A DNA stretch of 64,000 nucleotides, taken from Streptomyces sp. NRRL S-87 (GTDB taxonomy: Bacteria > Actinomycetota > Actinomycetes > Streptomycetales > Streptomycetaceae). Below the pieces are notes generated by a model. That model was not told the DNA's origin, did no database searches, and was given only the letters and a program-made list of their open reading frames with translations. Made by a program: the position numbers and the translations under genes. Shown one piece after another: positions 24,694 through 32,945 of this stretch. The stretch lies in contig NZ_JOGB01000010.1 in assembly GCF_000719335.1 (NCBI RefSeq), forward strand, positions 91,386-155,385, written 5' to 3'. The first letter of the stretch is position 1. Each line of letters starts with the position of its first letter.

Positions 24694-24718
24694 ACACCCG
24701 TCAAGTGATACCGGAAAC
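24694..24718 (-). promoter_or_regulatory. SigB-type promoter of the sigma factor gene
   Basis: On the minus strand GTTT, 15 bp and GGGTGT match the Streptomyces SigB-type consensus (GTTT or GNNT, 14-16 bp, GGGTAT/C). TTGACG (starting within the spacer) could instead serve as the -35 of a housekeeping promoter. Confidence 0.45.
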
Positions 24719-24765
24719 CTATTTCTGGATTTGCCATTCGCGAGTCATGGCTGAAGAATGGTGGG

Positions 24766-25149
24766 GTGGAGACAGAGCACGCCGGTTCCCAGCGCAGCAG
24801 CTGGACCTTCCTGACGAACCACGCCCGGGTCCTGGTCACGATCGCGCGGGACCCGGGCATCCGGCTGCGCGACATCGCGTCGGTCTGCAACCTCACCGAG
24901 CGCACCGTGCAGGCGATCGTCACCGACCTCCAGACGGACGGTTACCTCACCCGGACCCGCGACGGCCGACGCAACCGCTACGAGATCGCCCCCGGCGCCC
25001 GCTTCCGCCACCCCGCGGAGGCAGGACTGGAGATCTCCGGCCTGCTGGCCTATCTCGCCGGCCCCTTGACCGCTGCCCCGCCGGTCGGGAGCGAGCTGCA
25101 CTACGACCTGCACGAGCGCGAGATCCACCACCCCGAGGGCGCCCGGTAG
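24766..25149 (+). CDS. MarR/ArsR-like winged-helix regulator
   Basis: The protein has 127 residues from GTG 24766. It is one winged helix-turn-helix: SWTFLTNHARVLVTIARDPG, then LRDIASVCNLTERTVQAIVT and the wing LTRTRDGRRNRYEIAPG. The tail contains PAEAGLEISGLLAYLAG. The gene is divergent from the sigma factor gene across 162 bp and could regulate it. The ligand is unknown; there is no Cys for metal or redox sensing in the helix-turn-helix. Confidence 0.8.
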   Translation: METEHAGSQRSSWTFLTNHARVLVTIARDPGIRLRDIASVCNLTERTVQAIVTDLQTDGYLTRTRDGRRNRYEIAPGARFRHPAEAGLEISGLLAYLAGPLTAAPPVGSELHYDLHEREIHHPEGAR

Positions 25150-25264
25150 GCCTCCGCCGTTCGAGCCCGGCGGCTCCGCCGGCCCGGACCGCCCGCCCCC
25201 GGCTGCCCGGCCCGGCTGCGGCGGGACAGACCCGTCAGCAGGGGTGCACCTTCCCTGCGTCCCG

Positions 25265-25341
25265 GGTCGGGGCCGTGCCCCGGTCGGCGGTCGAGGCCGT
25301 GCCCCGGTCGGCGGTCGGGGCCGTGCCCCGGTCGGCGGTCG
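25265..25341. repeat. 24-bp tandem repeat upstream of the HAD gene
   Basis: Two full copies (25282-25305, 25306-25329; one base different) of a unit starting GGTCGGCGGTCG and ending CCGTGCCCC are flanked by partial copies on both sides. The array lies in non-coding DNA 85 bp before the HAD gene start. Confidence 0.7.
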
Positions 25342-25426
25342 CGGGCGGGCGCGCGGGACGCACGCGGGGCAGGCTGGGTCCGTAACGGGCACGAGCGTGC
25401 GACGAGGGCTCTCGGGAGGACTCACG

Positions 25427-26089
25427 GTGGAGCGGGCAGCGTTGTTCGATGTCGACGGCACGCTGGTCGACACCAATCACCTCCATGTCACCTGCTGGTG
25501 GGAAGCGATGCGCCAAGCCGGCCACGAGGTGCCGATGCACGCCATCCACCGGGCCATCGGCCTGCCCGGCGGTGACCTGATCGCCCACCTCCTGGGCGAC
25601 GACCGCGACACCAGCGGGGACGACGCTCTCAGCGACGCGCACGACACCCTCTACGCCACCTACTTCCAGCGCCTGCCACGCCTGCCCGGTGCCGACCGGT
25701 TGCTGCGGGCCCTGGACCGGGACGGCTGGCGCGTCGTGCTCGTCACCTCCGCCAGCAGCAAGGAACTCGAAGCCCTCACCACGGCCATCGGCGCGGACGA
25801 CGCCGTCACCGCCACCGCCAGCGCCGACGACGTCGACGAAGGCAAACCGGCTCCGGATCCGATCCACCACGCCCTCGATCTGGCCGGAGCCGCCGCGGAG
25901 CGCTCCGTCTTCGTCGGCGACAGCGCGTGGGACATGAAGGCCGCAACCCGGGCCGGGGTCGCCTGCCTGGGACTCCTGTGCGGCGGGATCCCCCGCGCCG
26001 ACCTCGAGGAGGCCGGAGCCCGGGCCGTCTACCGCGACCCCGCCCACCTCCTCGACGACCTCGCTACCAGCGCCTTCGCCCGCATCTGA
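25427..26089 (+). CDS. HAD-superfamily phosphatase
   Basis: The protein has 220 residues, with GTG 25427 behind GGGAGGA (6-nt gap). The motifs are complete: FDVDGTLVDTN (nucleophile Asp and acid Asp), VVLVTSASSKE (motif II Ser/Thr), GKPAPDP (Lys) and VFVGDSAWDMKAA (motif IV Asp pair). A helical cap sits between motifs I and II, placing it in the phosphoglycolate phosphatase/beta-phosphoglucomutase-like subgroup I. The substrate cannot be read from the sequence. It is monocistronic. Confidence 0.88.
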   Translation: MERAALFDVDGTLVDTNHLHVTCWWEAMRQAGHEVPMHAIHRAIGLPGGDLIAHLLGDDRDTSGDDALSDAHDTLYATYFQRLPRLPGADRLLRALDRDGWRVVLVTSASSKELEALTTAIGADDAVTATASADDVDEGKPAPDPIHHALDLAGAAAERSVFVGDSAWDMKAATRAGVACLGLLCGGIPRADLEEAGARAVYRDPAHLLDDLATSAFARI

Positions 26090-26144
26090 CGGGCCGGCCA
26101 GGCCTCGTCGAAGGCCGCGGGAAGGCCGGGCAGGGGACGCTCGG

Positions 26145-26468
26145 TCAGCGGCCGAGGGCGCGCTTGAGTTCGCTCTTGTCCATCTTCGAGCGGCCTTCGA
26201 TGTTCCTCTTCTTCGCCTCGTTGTACAGCTGCTCCTTCGTCGGGCCCTCGGAGCCGCTGTGGGAGCGCTGACCACCACGCCTGGACGACGACGTGTCCTG
26301 CGTGGAGGACCGGCTCGCCGTCTTCGACTCGCCCGAGCGGGCGCGTTCCTTGTTCACGGTGCGGGCGGCGATCTCCTTCGCCCGCTTCTCCGACTCACCG
26401 CGGTCCTTCGCGGACTCCTTGATGTGCTCGTACTGGCGCTCCCTCTTGGGGGAGGAACCACGGGGCAT
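26145..26468 (-). CDS. Small basic protein with Rho N-like C-terminal domain
   Basis: The protein has 107 residues, with ATG 26468 behind AGGAG. The N-terminal half is highly charged and helical (RERQYEHIKESAKDRGESEK, RAKEIAARTVNKERARSGES). A Ser/Gly-rich linker follows, then a C-terminal helix-extended-helix (TKEQLYNEAKKRNIEGRSKM, DKSELKRALGR) like the SAP/Rho-N fold. Streptomyces homologues are annotated as plasmid stabilization protein, probably without functional proof. Nucleic-acid binding is plausible. Confidence 0.75.
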   Translation of the reverse strand: MPRGSSPKRERQYEHIKESAKDRGESEKRAKEIAARTVNKERARSGESKTASRSSTQDTSSSRRGGQRSHSGSEGPTKEQLYNEAKKRNIEGRSKMDKSELKRALGR

Positions 26469-26640
26469 GATCGTTCTCCTTCGCTTCGTGGGCCTGCCGG
26501 AGCCGGCCCGTGGTGCGCACTGCCGGTGTCGCAGGAACTGCTGCCGGGCGTGCCGTTCGGAGAGCTGGGCGGGCGCTCGAGAGTGGGACGCGCGTTGCGC
26601 CCACCGCCTCGCGAGGGCACTGCGGCCCCCGGCCGCCCCC

Positions 26641-26820
26641 TCACACGACGGAAAAGAGCAGGAACACCAGCAGCACGATCAGACACGCCGCAAGGATGAT
26701 GACGAGAAGGGCCCGGGTGCCGCGGTGGGAACGGTCCTCCGGCCCCGCGCCACGCGGGCGGTCCTCGGGCAGCCTCGGATGTTCGGGGCGGTCGCGTTCG
26801 TAGAATTCGGGACTGGTCAT
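26641..26820 (-). CDS. Small tail-anchored membrane protein
   Basis: The protein has 59 residues from ATG 26820 (GAGG 8 nt upstream; GTG 26829 is the alternative). A charged cytoplasmic part (MTSPEFYERDRPEHPRLPED) is followed by one C-terminal helix (ALLVIILAACLIVLLVFLLF). The function is unknown. It lies among other small envelope proteins. Confidence 0.65.
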   Translation of the reverse strand: MTSPEFYERDRPEHPRLPEDRPRGAGPEDRSHRGTRALLVIILAACLIVLLVFLLFSVV

Positions 26821-26962
26821 CCCGCTCACCTCGCATTCTGGCGCAGCCGGCGCCGCGCGGTCTGTGCGCGGCTACCCGGGGGACGGCCGCGCACGCACGC
26901 CGGTTCGGATGCGGTTGTCGTTCGACTGCGGTTGCCGCTCACTGCGGTTGCCGAGCTCGGCG

Positions 26963-27130
26963 CTACCGGGCCAGGTGTCTGCCGCCCCGGCGGAGCCGGA
27001 GGGTGACGATGACGATGTCGACGATCAGCACGGCCACGCCGATGAGGAGCAGGTAGAACAGGCCTTCGGCGAGCACTCCTATGAAGCCGAGTACGACGGC
27101 AACGAGGAGCAGGAGCAGGAACAGTGCCAT
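26963..27130 (-). CDS. Small two-helix membrane protein
   Basis: The protein has 55 residues, with ATG 27130 preceded by GGAGG with a 5-nt gap. It is almost entirely hydrophobic: MALFLLLLLVAVVLGFIGVL, then LFYLLLIGVAVLIVDIVIVT, ending in the basic tail LRLRRGGRHLAR. Two transmembrane helices with a short turn containing AEG resemble small actinomycete hydrophobic or phage-shock-like membrane proteins. It starts 21 nt after the PRC-barrel gene on the same strand and is likely cotranscribed. Confidence 0.7.
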   Translation of the reverse strand: MALFLLLLLVAVVLGFIGVLAEGLFYLLLIGVAVLIVDIVIVTLRLRRGGRHLAR

Positions 27131-27151
27131 CGGGTCCTCCCGTCGGGATGG

Positions 27152-27508
27152 TCAGCGGCGGGCCAGGCGCCGCTCGCCGCCCGAACCTGGTTGGTGGGTC
27201 AGCTTGTAGTGGGCGAAGAGCGCCGGCTCGTCCTCGGCCGCCAGGACGTCGTCGGTGCCCATCGAGGGGGAGCCCTTGACCGCCTTCCGGGAGTAGGTGA
27301 CCTTCAGGTACCCGGGCCCGACGGTCGCTCCGTCCAGGGGTACGAACACCAGGCGGTGGCGGGTCGGTAGGCCGACGGTGACGGTGGCGAAGGCCGGCTG
27401 GTCGGTGACCGTGTCGACGTACACCGACTCCATCGTGCCGATCTTGTGCCCGTCGGCGTCGATGACGTCGTGGCCCCGCCACTCCCGGATGTCACTCACC
27501 TCGAACAT
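27152..27508 (-). CDS. PRC-barrel domain protein
   Basis: The protein has 118 residues from ATG 27508 (GGAG 5 nt upstream). The PRC-barrel is clear in the first 80 residues: DIREWRGHDVIDADGHKIGT, MESVYVDTVTDQPAFATVTV, and LVFVPLDGATVGPGYLKVTY. The C-terminal 40 residues are helical (VLAAEDEPALFAHYKL). Stand-alone PRC-barrel proteins of this type are common in stress regions of actinomycetes; binding partners are unknown. It leads the two-gene set with the small membrane protein at 26963-27130. Confidence 0.85.
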   Translation of the reverse strand: MFEVSDIREWRGHDVIDADGHKIGTMESVYVDTVTDQPAFATVTVGLPTRHRLVFVPLDGATVGPGYLKVTYSRKAVKGSPSMGTDDVLAAEDEPALFAHYKLTHQPGSGGERRLARR

Positions 27509-27820
27509 CAGGTCTCCGCTTCTTCTGGGGCAAGGCCGTGCGGGAGCTGGCGCGTACGGCCGGCGGTAGGCGGCTGGCGGTGCCGTGGGGCCTGCGATCG
27601 GGGGGAGAGCAACGCCGGCCCCTACGGCACCTACGTCGCAGCTGCCCCACCCACGCGCACCCAACCCCATCCTTGACGCGCCACCTCCCGCACAGGGTGC
27701 CGTCCGGGTCGTCCGGGTGACGAGCGGGCAGGACGTGGCGGTGTCGCGAGCACGCGGTGGCGGGCGCGGCCCGTGTCGGGGCGGCGCCGCGGGGGTATCC
27801 GCCCGTTGGGAGGCTGCACC

Positions 27821-29437
27821 GTGGAGTACGGCCAGTGGATGCTCACCGCCCGGGAGCGAGGCAACGGCTCGACCCGGCTGGATCGGCGTCACCCCGACGG
27901 CGCCGCGTGGACCAGTGGCAATGACGTGCGGCCCCTCGTGCACGGGGCGACGTACTTCGCCGAGCTGCTCCGGTCGGTCCGGGCGCAGCGCGCGGGAGAC
28001 CTCCTGATGTTCACGGACTGGCGCGGCGACCCCGACGAGCGGCTCGACGGCCCGGGCACGGAGATCGGAACGGTCCTCGCCGAGGCGGCCGGCCGGGGGG
28101 TCGTCGTCAAGGGGCTCGTGTGGCGGTCCCACCTGGACAGGTTCCAGTTCAGCGAGAGCGAGAACCGCCACCTCGGCGAGGAACTCGAGGAGGCCGGGGC
28201 CGAGTGCCTCCTCGACATGCGGGTGCGCCCCGGCGGCTCCCACCACCAGAAGCTCGTCGTGCTGCGCCACCCCGGCCGTCCCGAGCTGGACGTGGCGTAC
28301 GTCGGCGGCATCGACCTGTGCCACGGCCGCAACGACGACGCGTCACACGTCGGTGACCCCCAGGCCCTGCCCTTCGCATCGGCCTACGGGCGCAGGCCGC
28401 CCTGGCACGACGTGCAGCTGGCCCTCCGCGGTCCCGCCGTCGGCGACGTCGAGGCGGGCTTCCGCGAGCGCTGGGAGGACCCGTCGCCCCTCAGCCGCAG
28501 CCCTCTGGTGCGCCTCCGCGAACTGGTGAGCCACGAGGACACCGCCGCGGACGCCATCCCCCCGCAGTTGCCCGACCCCCCTGCCTGCGGCAGCCACACG
28601 GTGCAGGTGCTGCGCACCTACCCCAACCGGCTGCTGCGCGGATACCCGTTCGCCCCCGACGGGGAGCGCAGCATCGCGCGCGGCTACCTCAAGGCACTCC
28701 GCCGGGCGCGGGCGCTCGTCTACGTGGAGGACCAGTACCTCTGGTCCCCGAACGTCGTGGAGTCCTTCGCCCGGGCGCTGCGCGACCGTCCGGAGCTGCG
28801 CATGGTCGTCGTCATCCCGGCCTTTCCCGAGCAGGACGGGCGGCTCACGCTGCCGATGAACCTGGTCGGTCGCATCACGGCGCTCGAGCGGCTGCGCCGC
28901 GCCGGGGGCGAGCGGGTGGCGGTGTACGGGTTGGAGAACCACGCCGGGACACCCGTCTACGTGCACGCCAAGGTATGCGTGATCGACGACGTGTGGGCCG
29001 CGGTGGGCTCGGACAACGTCAACCTGCGCTCGTGGACGCACGATTCCGAGCTCAGCTGCCTGGTGCTCGACGAGAGCGCCGACGGGCGGCCGCCTGCCGA
29101 TCCGGGCGGACTCGGGGACGGCGCCCGCCGGTTCGCGCGGGACCTGCGGCTCGAACTCTCCTGCGAGCACGTGGACGCCGGCGCCGCGGACGCGCCGTAC
29201 GGGCCGGACGAGCTGTGCGACCCGGTGAAGGCCTTCGATGCGTTCGCGGCGTGCGCCCGTGCGCTGGACGCCTGGCACGAGGGCGGACACCGCGGCCCCC
29301 GGCCGGCCGGCCGCCTGCGCACCTACCGCCCTCCGGACATGTCGACGCCCGTACGCACCGCCGTCATGCCGCTGTACCGCTTCCTCGTCGATCCGGACGG
29401 GCGCCCGATCGGGTTCCGCAAGCACAACGTCTTCTGA
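27821..29437 (+). CDS. Phospholipase D-family protein (two HKD motifs)
   Basis: The protein has 538 residues from GTG 27821 (GGGAGG, 7-nt gap). Two HKD-type motifs are present: HHQKLVVLRHPGRPELDVAY then VGG, and HAKVCVIDDVWAAVGSDN. The linking Asp lies further on than in the strict HxKx4D motif in the first copy, while the second is canonical. No signal peptide is seen, unlike the well-known secreted Streptomyces PLD, so it probably acts in the cytoplasm or at the inner membrane face. It may be a phospholipase, a cardiolipin-synthase-like phosphatidyltransferase or another phosphodiesterase. It is monocistronic. Confidence 0.85.
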   Translation: MEYGQWMLTARERGNGSTRLDRRHPDGAAWTSGNDVRPLVHGATYFAELLRSVRAQRAGDLLMFTDWRGDPDERLDGPGTEIGTVLAEAAGRGVVVKGLVWRSHLDRFQFSESENRHLGEELEEAGAECLLDMRVRPGGSHHQKLVVLRHPGRPELDVAYVGGIDLCHGRNDDASHVGDPQALPFASAYGRRPPWHDVQLALRGPAVGDVEAGFRERWEDPSPLSRSPLVRLRELVSHEDTAADAIPPQLPDPPACGSHTVQVLRTYPNRLLRGYPFAPDGERSIARGYLKALRRARALVYVEDQYLWSPNVVESFARALRDRPELRMVVVIPAFPEQDGRLTLPMNLVGRITALERLRRAGGERVAVYGLENHAGTPVYVHAKVCVIDDVWAAVGSDNVNLRSWTHDSELSCLVLDESADGRPPADPGGLGDGARRFARDLRLELSCEHVDAGAADAPYGPDELCDPVKAFDAFAACARALDAWHEGGHRGPRPAGRLRTYRPPDMSTPVRTAVMPLYRFLVDPDGRPIGFRKHNVF

Positions 29438-29868
29438 TGGTGCGTCGGTCCTGGCGGAATCGTGGTTCGTCGGCTTTCGGGTCACCGACCGCCCGTCCGT
29501 GTGGGTGATCCCGCACCGCGCGGAGACGATCGCAGTCCCGGCGGAGTCCGAGCCGGCGAACGCGGCGGGCCGAACGCGGCGGGCCGGCAAGGGTGGGATG
29601 CTCGCGCTCTGCACCGCCGCCCGCCACGCCACGACGGCCGTGGCGATGTCGGCGGTGACGGGGTGGTTCTCAGAGGTGGTGCGCCTGGCTCACGAGGGCC
29701 TTCCAGGATGACCGCGAACACGGTGGGCGAGGTCCTCCGGCAACTTCGGGCCCGGAGCGGGGCGTCGGATCAACTCCCGCGAAACGGTGGGAAGTTGCGT
29801 CACTCATCAGTAACATCCGACCGGCCAGTAGCCCCGCCCGAGAAGCCACCCCTGAAAGGGCCTCCTGC
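29438..29868. other. Intergenic region upstream of GH5 gene, weak ORF
   Basis: A plus-strand frame ending at TGA 29709-29711 keeps strong third-position GC for about 88 codons (ESWFVGFRVTDRPSVWVIPH; ALCTAARHATTAVAMSAVTG, then WFSEVVRLAHEGLPG) but has no good start; ATG 29604 behind AAGGGTGGG would give 36 residues. A 14-bp direct repeat (GAACGCGGCGGGCC) lies near 29558. The DNA from 29712 to 29868 is less GC-rich and likely holds the promoter of the glycosidase gene. Confidence 0.3.
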
Positions 29869-31299
29869 ATGCGCCGGACCTCCCGCCTCGCCCCCGTCGC
29901 CCTCGCCGTGGCAGCCCTCCTGGTCGGTGTCCTGCCGGCGCAGGCCCAGGCCCGTCCCGGCCGTACCCCCGACCGTACCCCCGACCGTGTCACGGTCGGT
30001 GACCGTACGTTCATCACCGACAGCCGCGGCCGTGCACTGCAGTGGCGCGGCTTCAACCTCGCCGACAAGGGCAGCCGAGGCGCCGACGCTTTCGCCGACA
30101 TCCACGAGAGCGACCTCCGGGACATGGCCGCCCGGGGCTTCAACCTGGCACGCCTGGCGTTCTTCTGGGACGACCTCGAGCCCACCCGCGGGAACTACGA
30201 CCGCAGCTACCTCGCCAAGATGCGCCGCATCCTCGACTGGGCCGAGCGCTACCACGTCAAGGTCATCCTGGACGCCCACCAGGACGTGTACGGGCCGCAC
30301 TTCGGCGCGCGCGGGGTTCCCGACTGGGCCACCCGGGACGAGGGGCTGCCGTTCTGGCCGATACCCGACGACTGGTTCTCCGAGTACTTCGAGCCGTCCG
30401 TACAGGCCGCCTTCGACCACCTGTACAAGGACGCCGACCTGCGTGCCGCGCACGCCCGCATGTGGGTGACGGTCGCCTCCGCACTGGGTGGGCACCCGGC
30501 GCTGCTCGGCTACGACCTGATGAACGAACCGTTCGCGAGGTTCCTCGAGGGCGAGGACCTCCCTGCCGCTGCGGCCCGCTTCGAGGCCGGCGAGCTCACG
30601 GAGATGTGGAACCGGCTCGCCCGTGCGATCCGCCTGGTCGACCGCAGGTCGTGGGTGTTCGTCGAACCGACCGTCATCGTCGGTCTCGGCGTCCCGACCC
30701 GGCTGGGGCGCATCGACGACCCGCACGCCGGGTACGCGCCGCACTTCTACGAGACCGCGATGGAGACCGGCGGCGACTACGACCCCGACAGCCCCTTCAT
30801 CCCCGCCTACGAGGCCGCGATCAGCGACTATCCGAGCCGCAACCGCATGCCGGTGGTCGTCGGGGAGTGGGGCGGCAACCCGTACGTTGCGCACGCGAGC
30901 CGGTTCGTCACCGACATGACCGCCTCCCTGGACCGCTTCTCCAGCGGCTGGACGTGGTGGCAGTGGTGCCGGGGCGGCGGCTACTGCTTCCTCGACCGGA
31001 CGGGCGCGGCGAAGCCCAACGCGCGGCTGCTCGCGCAGCCCTACGCGCGGGCCGTCGCGGGTGACCCGCTGAGCTACGCGTACGACCCTGCCACGCGCAC
31101 CTACGCGCTCACCTTCCGCACCCGCGCCGACGCCGGAGGACCCACCCAGATCACCGTGCCCGCGGACGCCTACCCGAACGGCTACCGCGTCACGGTCCGA
31201 GGCGGTCACGCCAGGTGGGACGGACACGGCCAGACGGTGTCCGTGGACGCCCGCGGGAGGGCCGGGACCACGTACCAGGTCACGATCAGCCCGAGATAG
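29869..31299 (+). CDS. Secreted GH5 glycosidase, endoglycoceramidase-like
   Basis: The protein has 476 residues. A signal peptide covers residues 1-29 (LAPVALAVAALLVGVLPAQA). The TIM-barrel follows with GH5 landmarks: LQWRGFNLADKGS, FNLARLAFFWDDLEP, VILDAHQDVYG, the acid/base in YDLMNEPF, HFYETA, the nucleophile in VVVGEWGGNPY, and a WTWWQWC strand. The last 90 residues form a beta-sandwich. The DAHQDxYG and MNEP pattern is that of endoglycoceramidase/endo-beta-galactosylceramidase relatives, which release oligosaccharide from glycosphingolipids; a flavonoid- or lipid-glycoside substrate is also possible. A 12-bp coding duplication gives RTPDRTPDR just after the signal peptide. Confidence 0.82.
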   Translation: MRRTSRLAPVALAVAALLVGVLPAQAQARPGRTPDRTPDRVTVGDRTFITDSRGRALQWRGFNLADKGSRGADAFADIHESDLRDMAARGFNLARLAFFWDDLEPTRGNYDRSYLAKMRRILDWAERYHVKVILDAHQDVYGPHFGARGVPDWATRDEGLPFWPIPDDWFSEYFEPSVQAAFDHLYKDADLRAAHARMWVTVASALGGHPALLGYDLMNEPFARFLEGEDLPAAAARFEAGELTEMWNRLARAIRLVDRRSWVFVEPTVIVGLGVPTRLGRIDDPHAGYAPHFYETAMETGGDYDPDSPFIPAYEAAISDYPSRNRMPVVVGEWGGNPYVAHASRFVTDMTASLDRFSSGWTWWQWCRGGGYCFLDRTGAAKPNARLLAQPYARAVAGDPLSYAYDPATRTYALTFRTRADAGGPTQITVPADAYPNGYRVTVRGGHARWDGHGQTVSVDARGRAGTTYQVTISPR

Positions 31300-31509
31300 C
31301 GCCGTGGAGGAGGGTGTTCGGCAACGAGGGCACCCGGCCAGGGAGTGCGGGGGCGGGACGGGGCGGTTCGGCTGTCGTGCCGGGCTCACCGGACCTGATC
31401 GGATGCGTGTCGGTCGGCCGGATACGGGGTGACGGCCCCAGGATCGGGGCATGGGCTTCACTCCGGATGGCCGGCCCTCACCGACTGAGTCGGGGGCCGA
31501 GCGACACCG

Positions 31510-32433
31510 ATGAACCGCGAGAACATCATGAGGGCCGTGACCTTCTGGCTCCGCCCGGCCTTCGCGCTGCGTGTGATCAGCCGGTTCCAGCGGCTCGTCG
31601 GCTTCGACCGCTCGATGGCCCTGGCGTCCGCCGCGCTGACGGCCCTGGTGCCGCTCGCCATCCTCTGCGGTGCCCTTGCGGCACGGGTGAGCGACAGGGA
31701 CGTCGCCCAGGGCGTCATCGATCGCTACGGCCTCTCGGGAGAGGGCGCCGAAGCCGTTCGCGGGATCCTGTCCGCGTCGGACGAGGCGACGCCCGTGGGC
31801 ATCTTCGGTGCCGTGTTCCTCCTGGTCTCCGTGCTGAGCTTCGCGCGGGCCGCCCAGCGGCTCTTCGAGCAGGGCTGGGAGCTGCGGCCCCTGAGCGTCC
31901 GCAACACGGTCAACGAGATGAAGTGGATCGCTCTGCTGGCCGTGTACACCGCGCTGAGCGGCGGGGTCCACGCGGCCCTGGACCGCAGACCGCTGTCGCT
32001 GGCCGCGTCCGCGGCGGTGGCACCGTTGACAGCGGCCTTCCTCGTCTGGGGCGGCAGGCTCCTGTCCGCGGGCCGGATCCTCACACGCGACCTCGTGCCC
32101 TTCGGATGCATCGGGGCGGTCCTGCTGACCGGCTACTCGTTGGTCATGACCGCCTACCTGCCCCGCCTCTTCAACTCCTACACCCACCGCTACGGCGCCG
32201 TCGGGGCGGTCTTCGCGATGCTCACCGGCCTGTTCGGAGCCATGCTCGCCACCGTCGGCTCGGCAGCCCTCGGACGGGAGGTCCAGGACGAGCTCGCCAG
32301 GATCGGCCGCGGCGAACGCCCACCGGACCACGAAGTCCGCCAGCAATGGGACACCGTCCTGCAGCAGGCGCGGTCCCGCTGGCAGACCAACCGCGGCCAA
32401 GCCCTCCTGGCCCGCTTGACCCGAAAGCGGTGA
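31510..32433 (+). CDS. YhjD/YihY/BrkB-family membrane protein
   Basis: The protein has 307 residues and about six transmembrane segments, beginning RFQRLVGFDRSMALASAALT, the family N-terminal signature. It is a distant relative of the YihY protein at 12253-13206 but lacks the YADG motif and the long linker. The function is unknown; it is a membrane protein with possible transport or envelope integrity roles. It stands alone after the GH5 gene. Confidence 0.78.
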   Translation: MNRENIMRAVTFWLRPAFALRVISRFQRLVGFDRSMALASAALTALVPLAILCGALAARVSDRDVAQGVIDRYGLSGEGAEAVRGILSASDEATPVGIFGAVFLLVSVLSFARAAQRLFEQGWELRPLSVRNTVNEMKWIALLAVYTALSGGVHAALDRRPLSLAASAAVAPLTAAFLVWGGRLLSAGRILTRDLVPFGCIGAVLLTGYSLVMTAYLPRLFNSYTHRYGAVGAVFAMLTGLFGAMLATVGSAALGREVQDELARIGRGERPPDHEVRQQWDTVLQQARSRWQTNRGQALLARLTRKR

Positions 32434-32606
32434 CGCCGGGGTCGGCACTCCCCAGCAGCCGGCCCGCACCACGGTCCCGCCCCCTCAAGGGGGCTCGGCC
32501 CGTTGGACTGCGGGCGGCTGGTTCGGGGGAAGGCCGCGCGGGGCAATGCGAAGGGGTGGACCGCCAGCCGGCGGTCGTGCGTGTGCCAGGGTGAGGGGGG
32601 CCTGTC

Positions 32607-32945
32607 GTGTCGCAGGGGTGGAAGATCACGGTCATGGTGCTGGCGGCGGTCGGTGTCCTGTCCACGCCGCTGATCTGGCTGCTGGACGATCCCGATGCGG
32701 GCCAGCTGGCCGGGGCCACCGTCCAGGCCGCGGTGGGTGTCGCCGCCCTGGTCTGGGCGGTGTTCCAGCGCCCTTCGCCCACCGGGCCCGCAGACCGGGC
32801 CAGCCGGACCGGGAGGGCGGAGCGTGGTGGTGCTTCCGGCATCCGTCGGCCCGGTGGCCGGGGACGCGGCTCGGCCACGGCCGATCGGACGGGCGACGCC
32901 AGTGGCCGGAACTCCGTTTCCGGCATCGACTACTCGGATTCGTGA
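32607..32945 (+). CDS. Two-TM protein with C-terminal motif shared with downstream NLR
   Basis: The protein has 112 residues from GTG 32607 (GGGGGG upstream). Two transmembrane helices (residues about 7-26 and 34-53) are joined by DDPDAGQ. A 55-residue Arg/Gly-rich tail ends in SATADRTGDASGRNSVSGID, close to the C-terminus. The same pattern, TG[D/E]A then V[S/T]G[Y/I], appears twice at the N-terminus of the STAND/TPR protein encoded next, whose start overlaps this stop (GTGA). By analogy with bacterial NLR pairs joined by amyloid-like signalling motifs, this could be a membrane-acting effector triggered by the downstream sensor. That role is inference. Confidence 0.6.
   Translation: MSQGWKITVMVLAAVGVLSTPLIWLLDDPDAGQLAGATVQAAVGVAALVWAVFQRPSPTGPADRASRTGRAERGGASGIRRPGGRGRGSATADRTGDASGRNSVSGIDYSDS

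Noticed and set aside
25265..25341. 24-bp tandem repeats considered as a CRISPR array or attachment site
   Set aside because: There are no spacers, and no integrase, tRNA or phage genes nearby.
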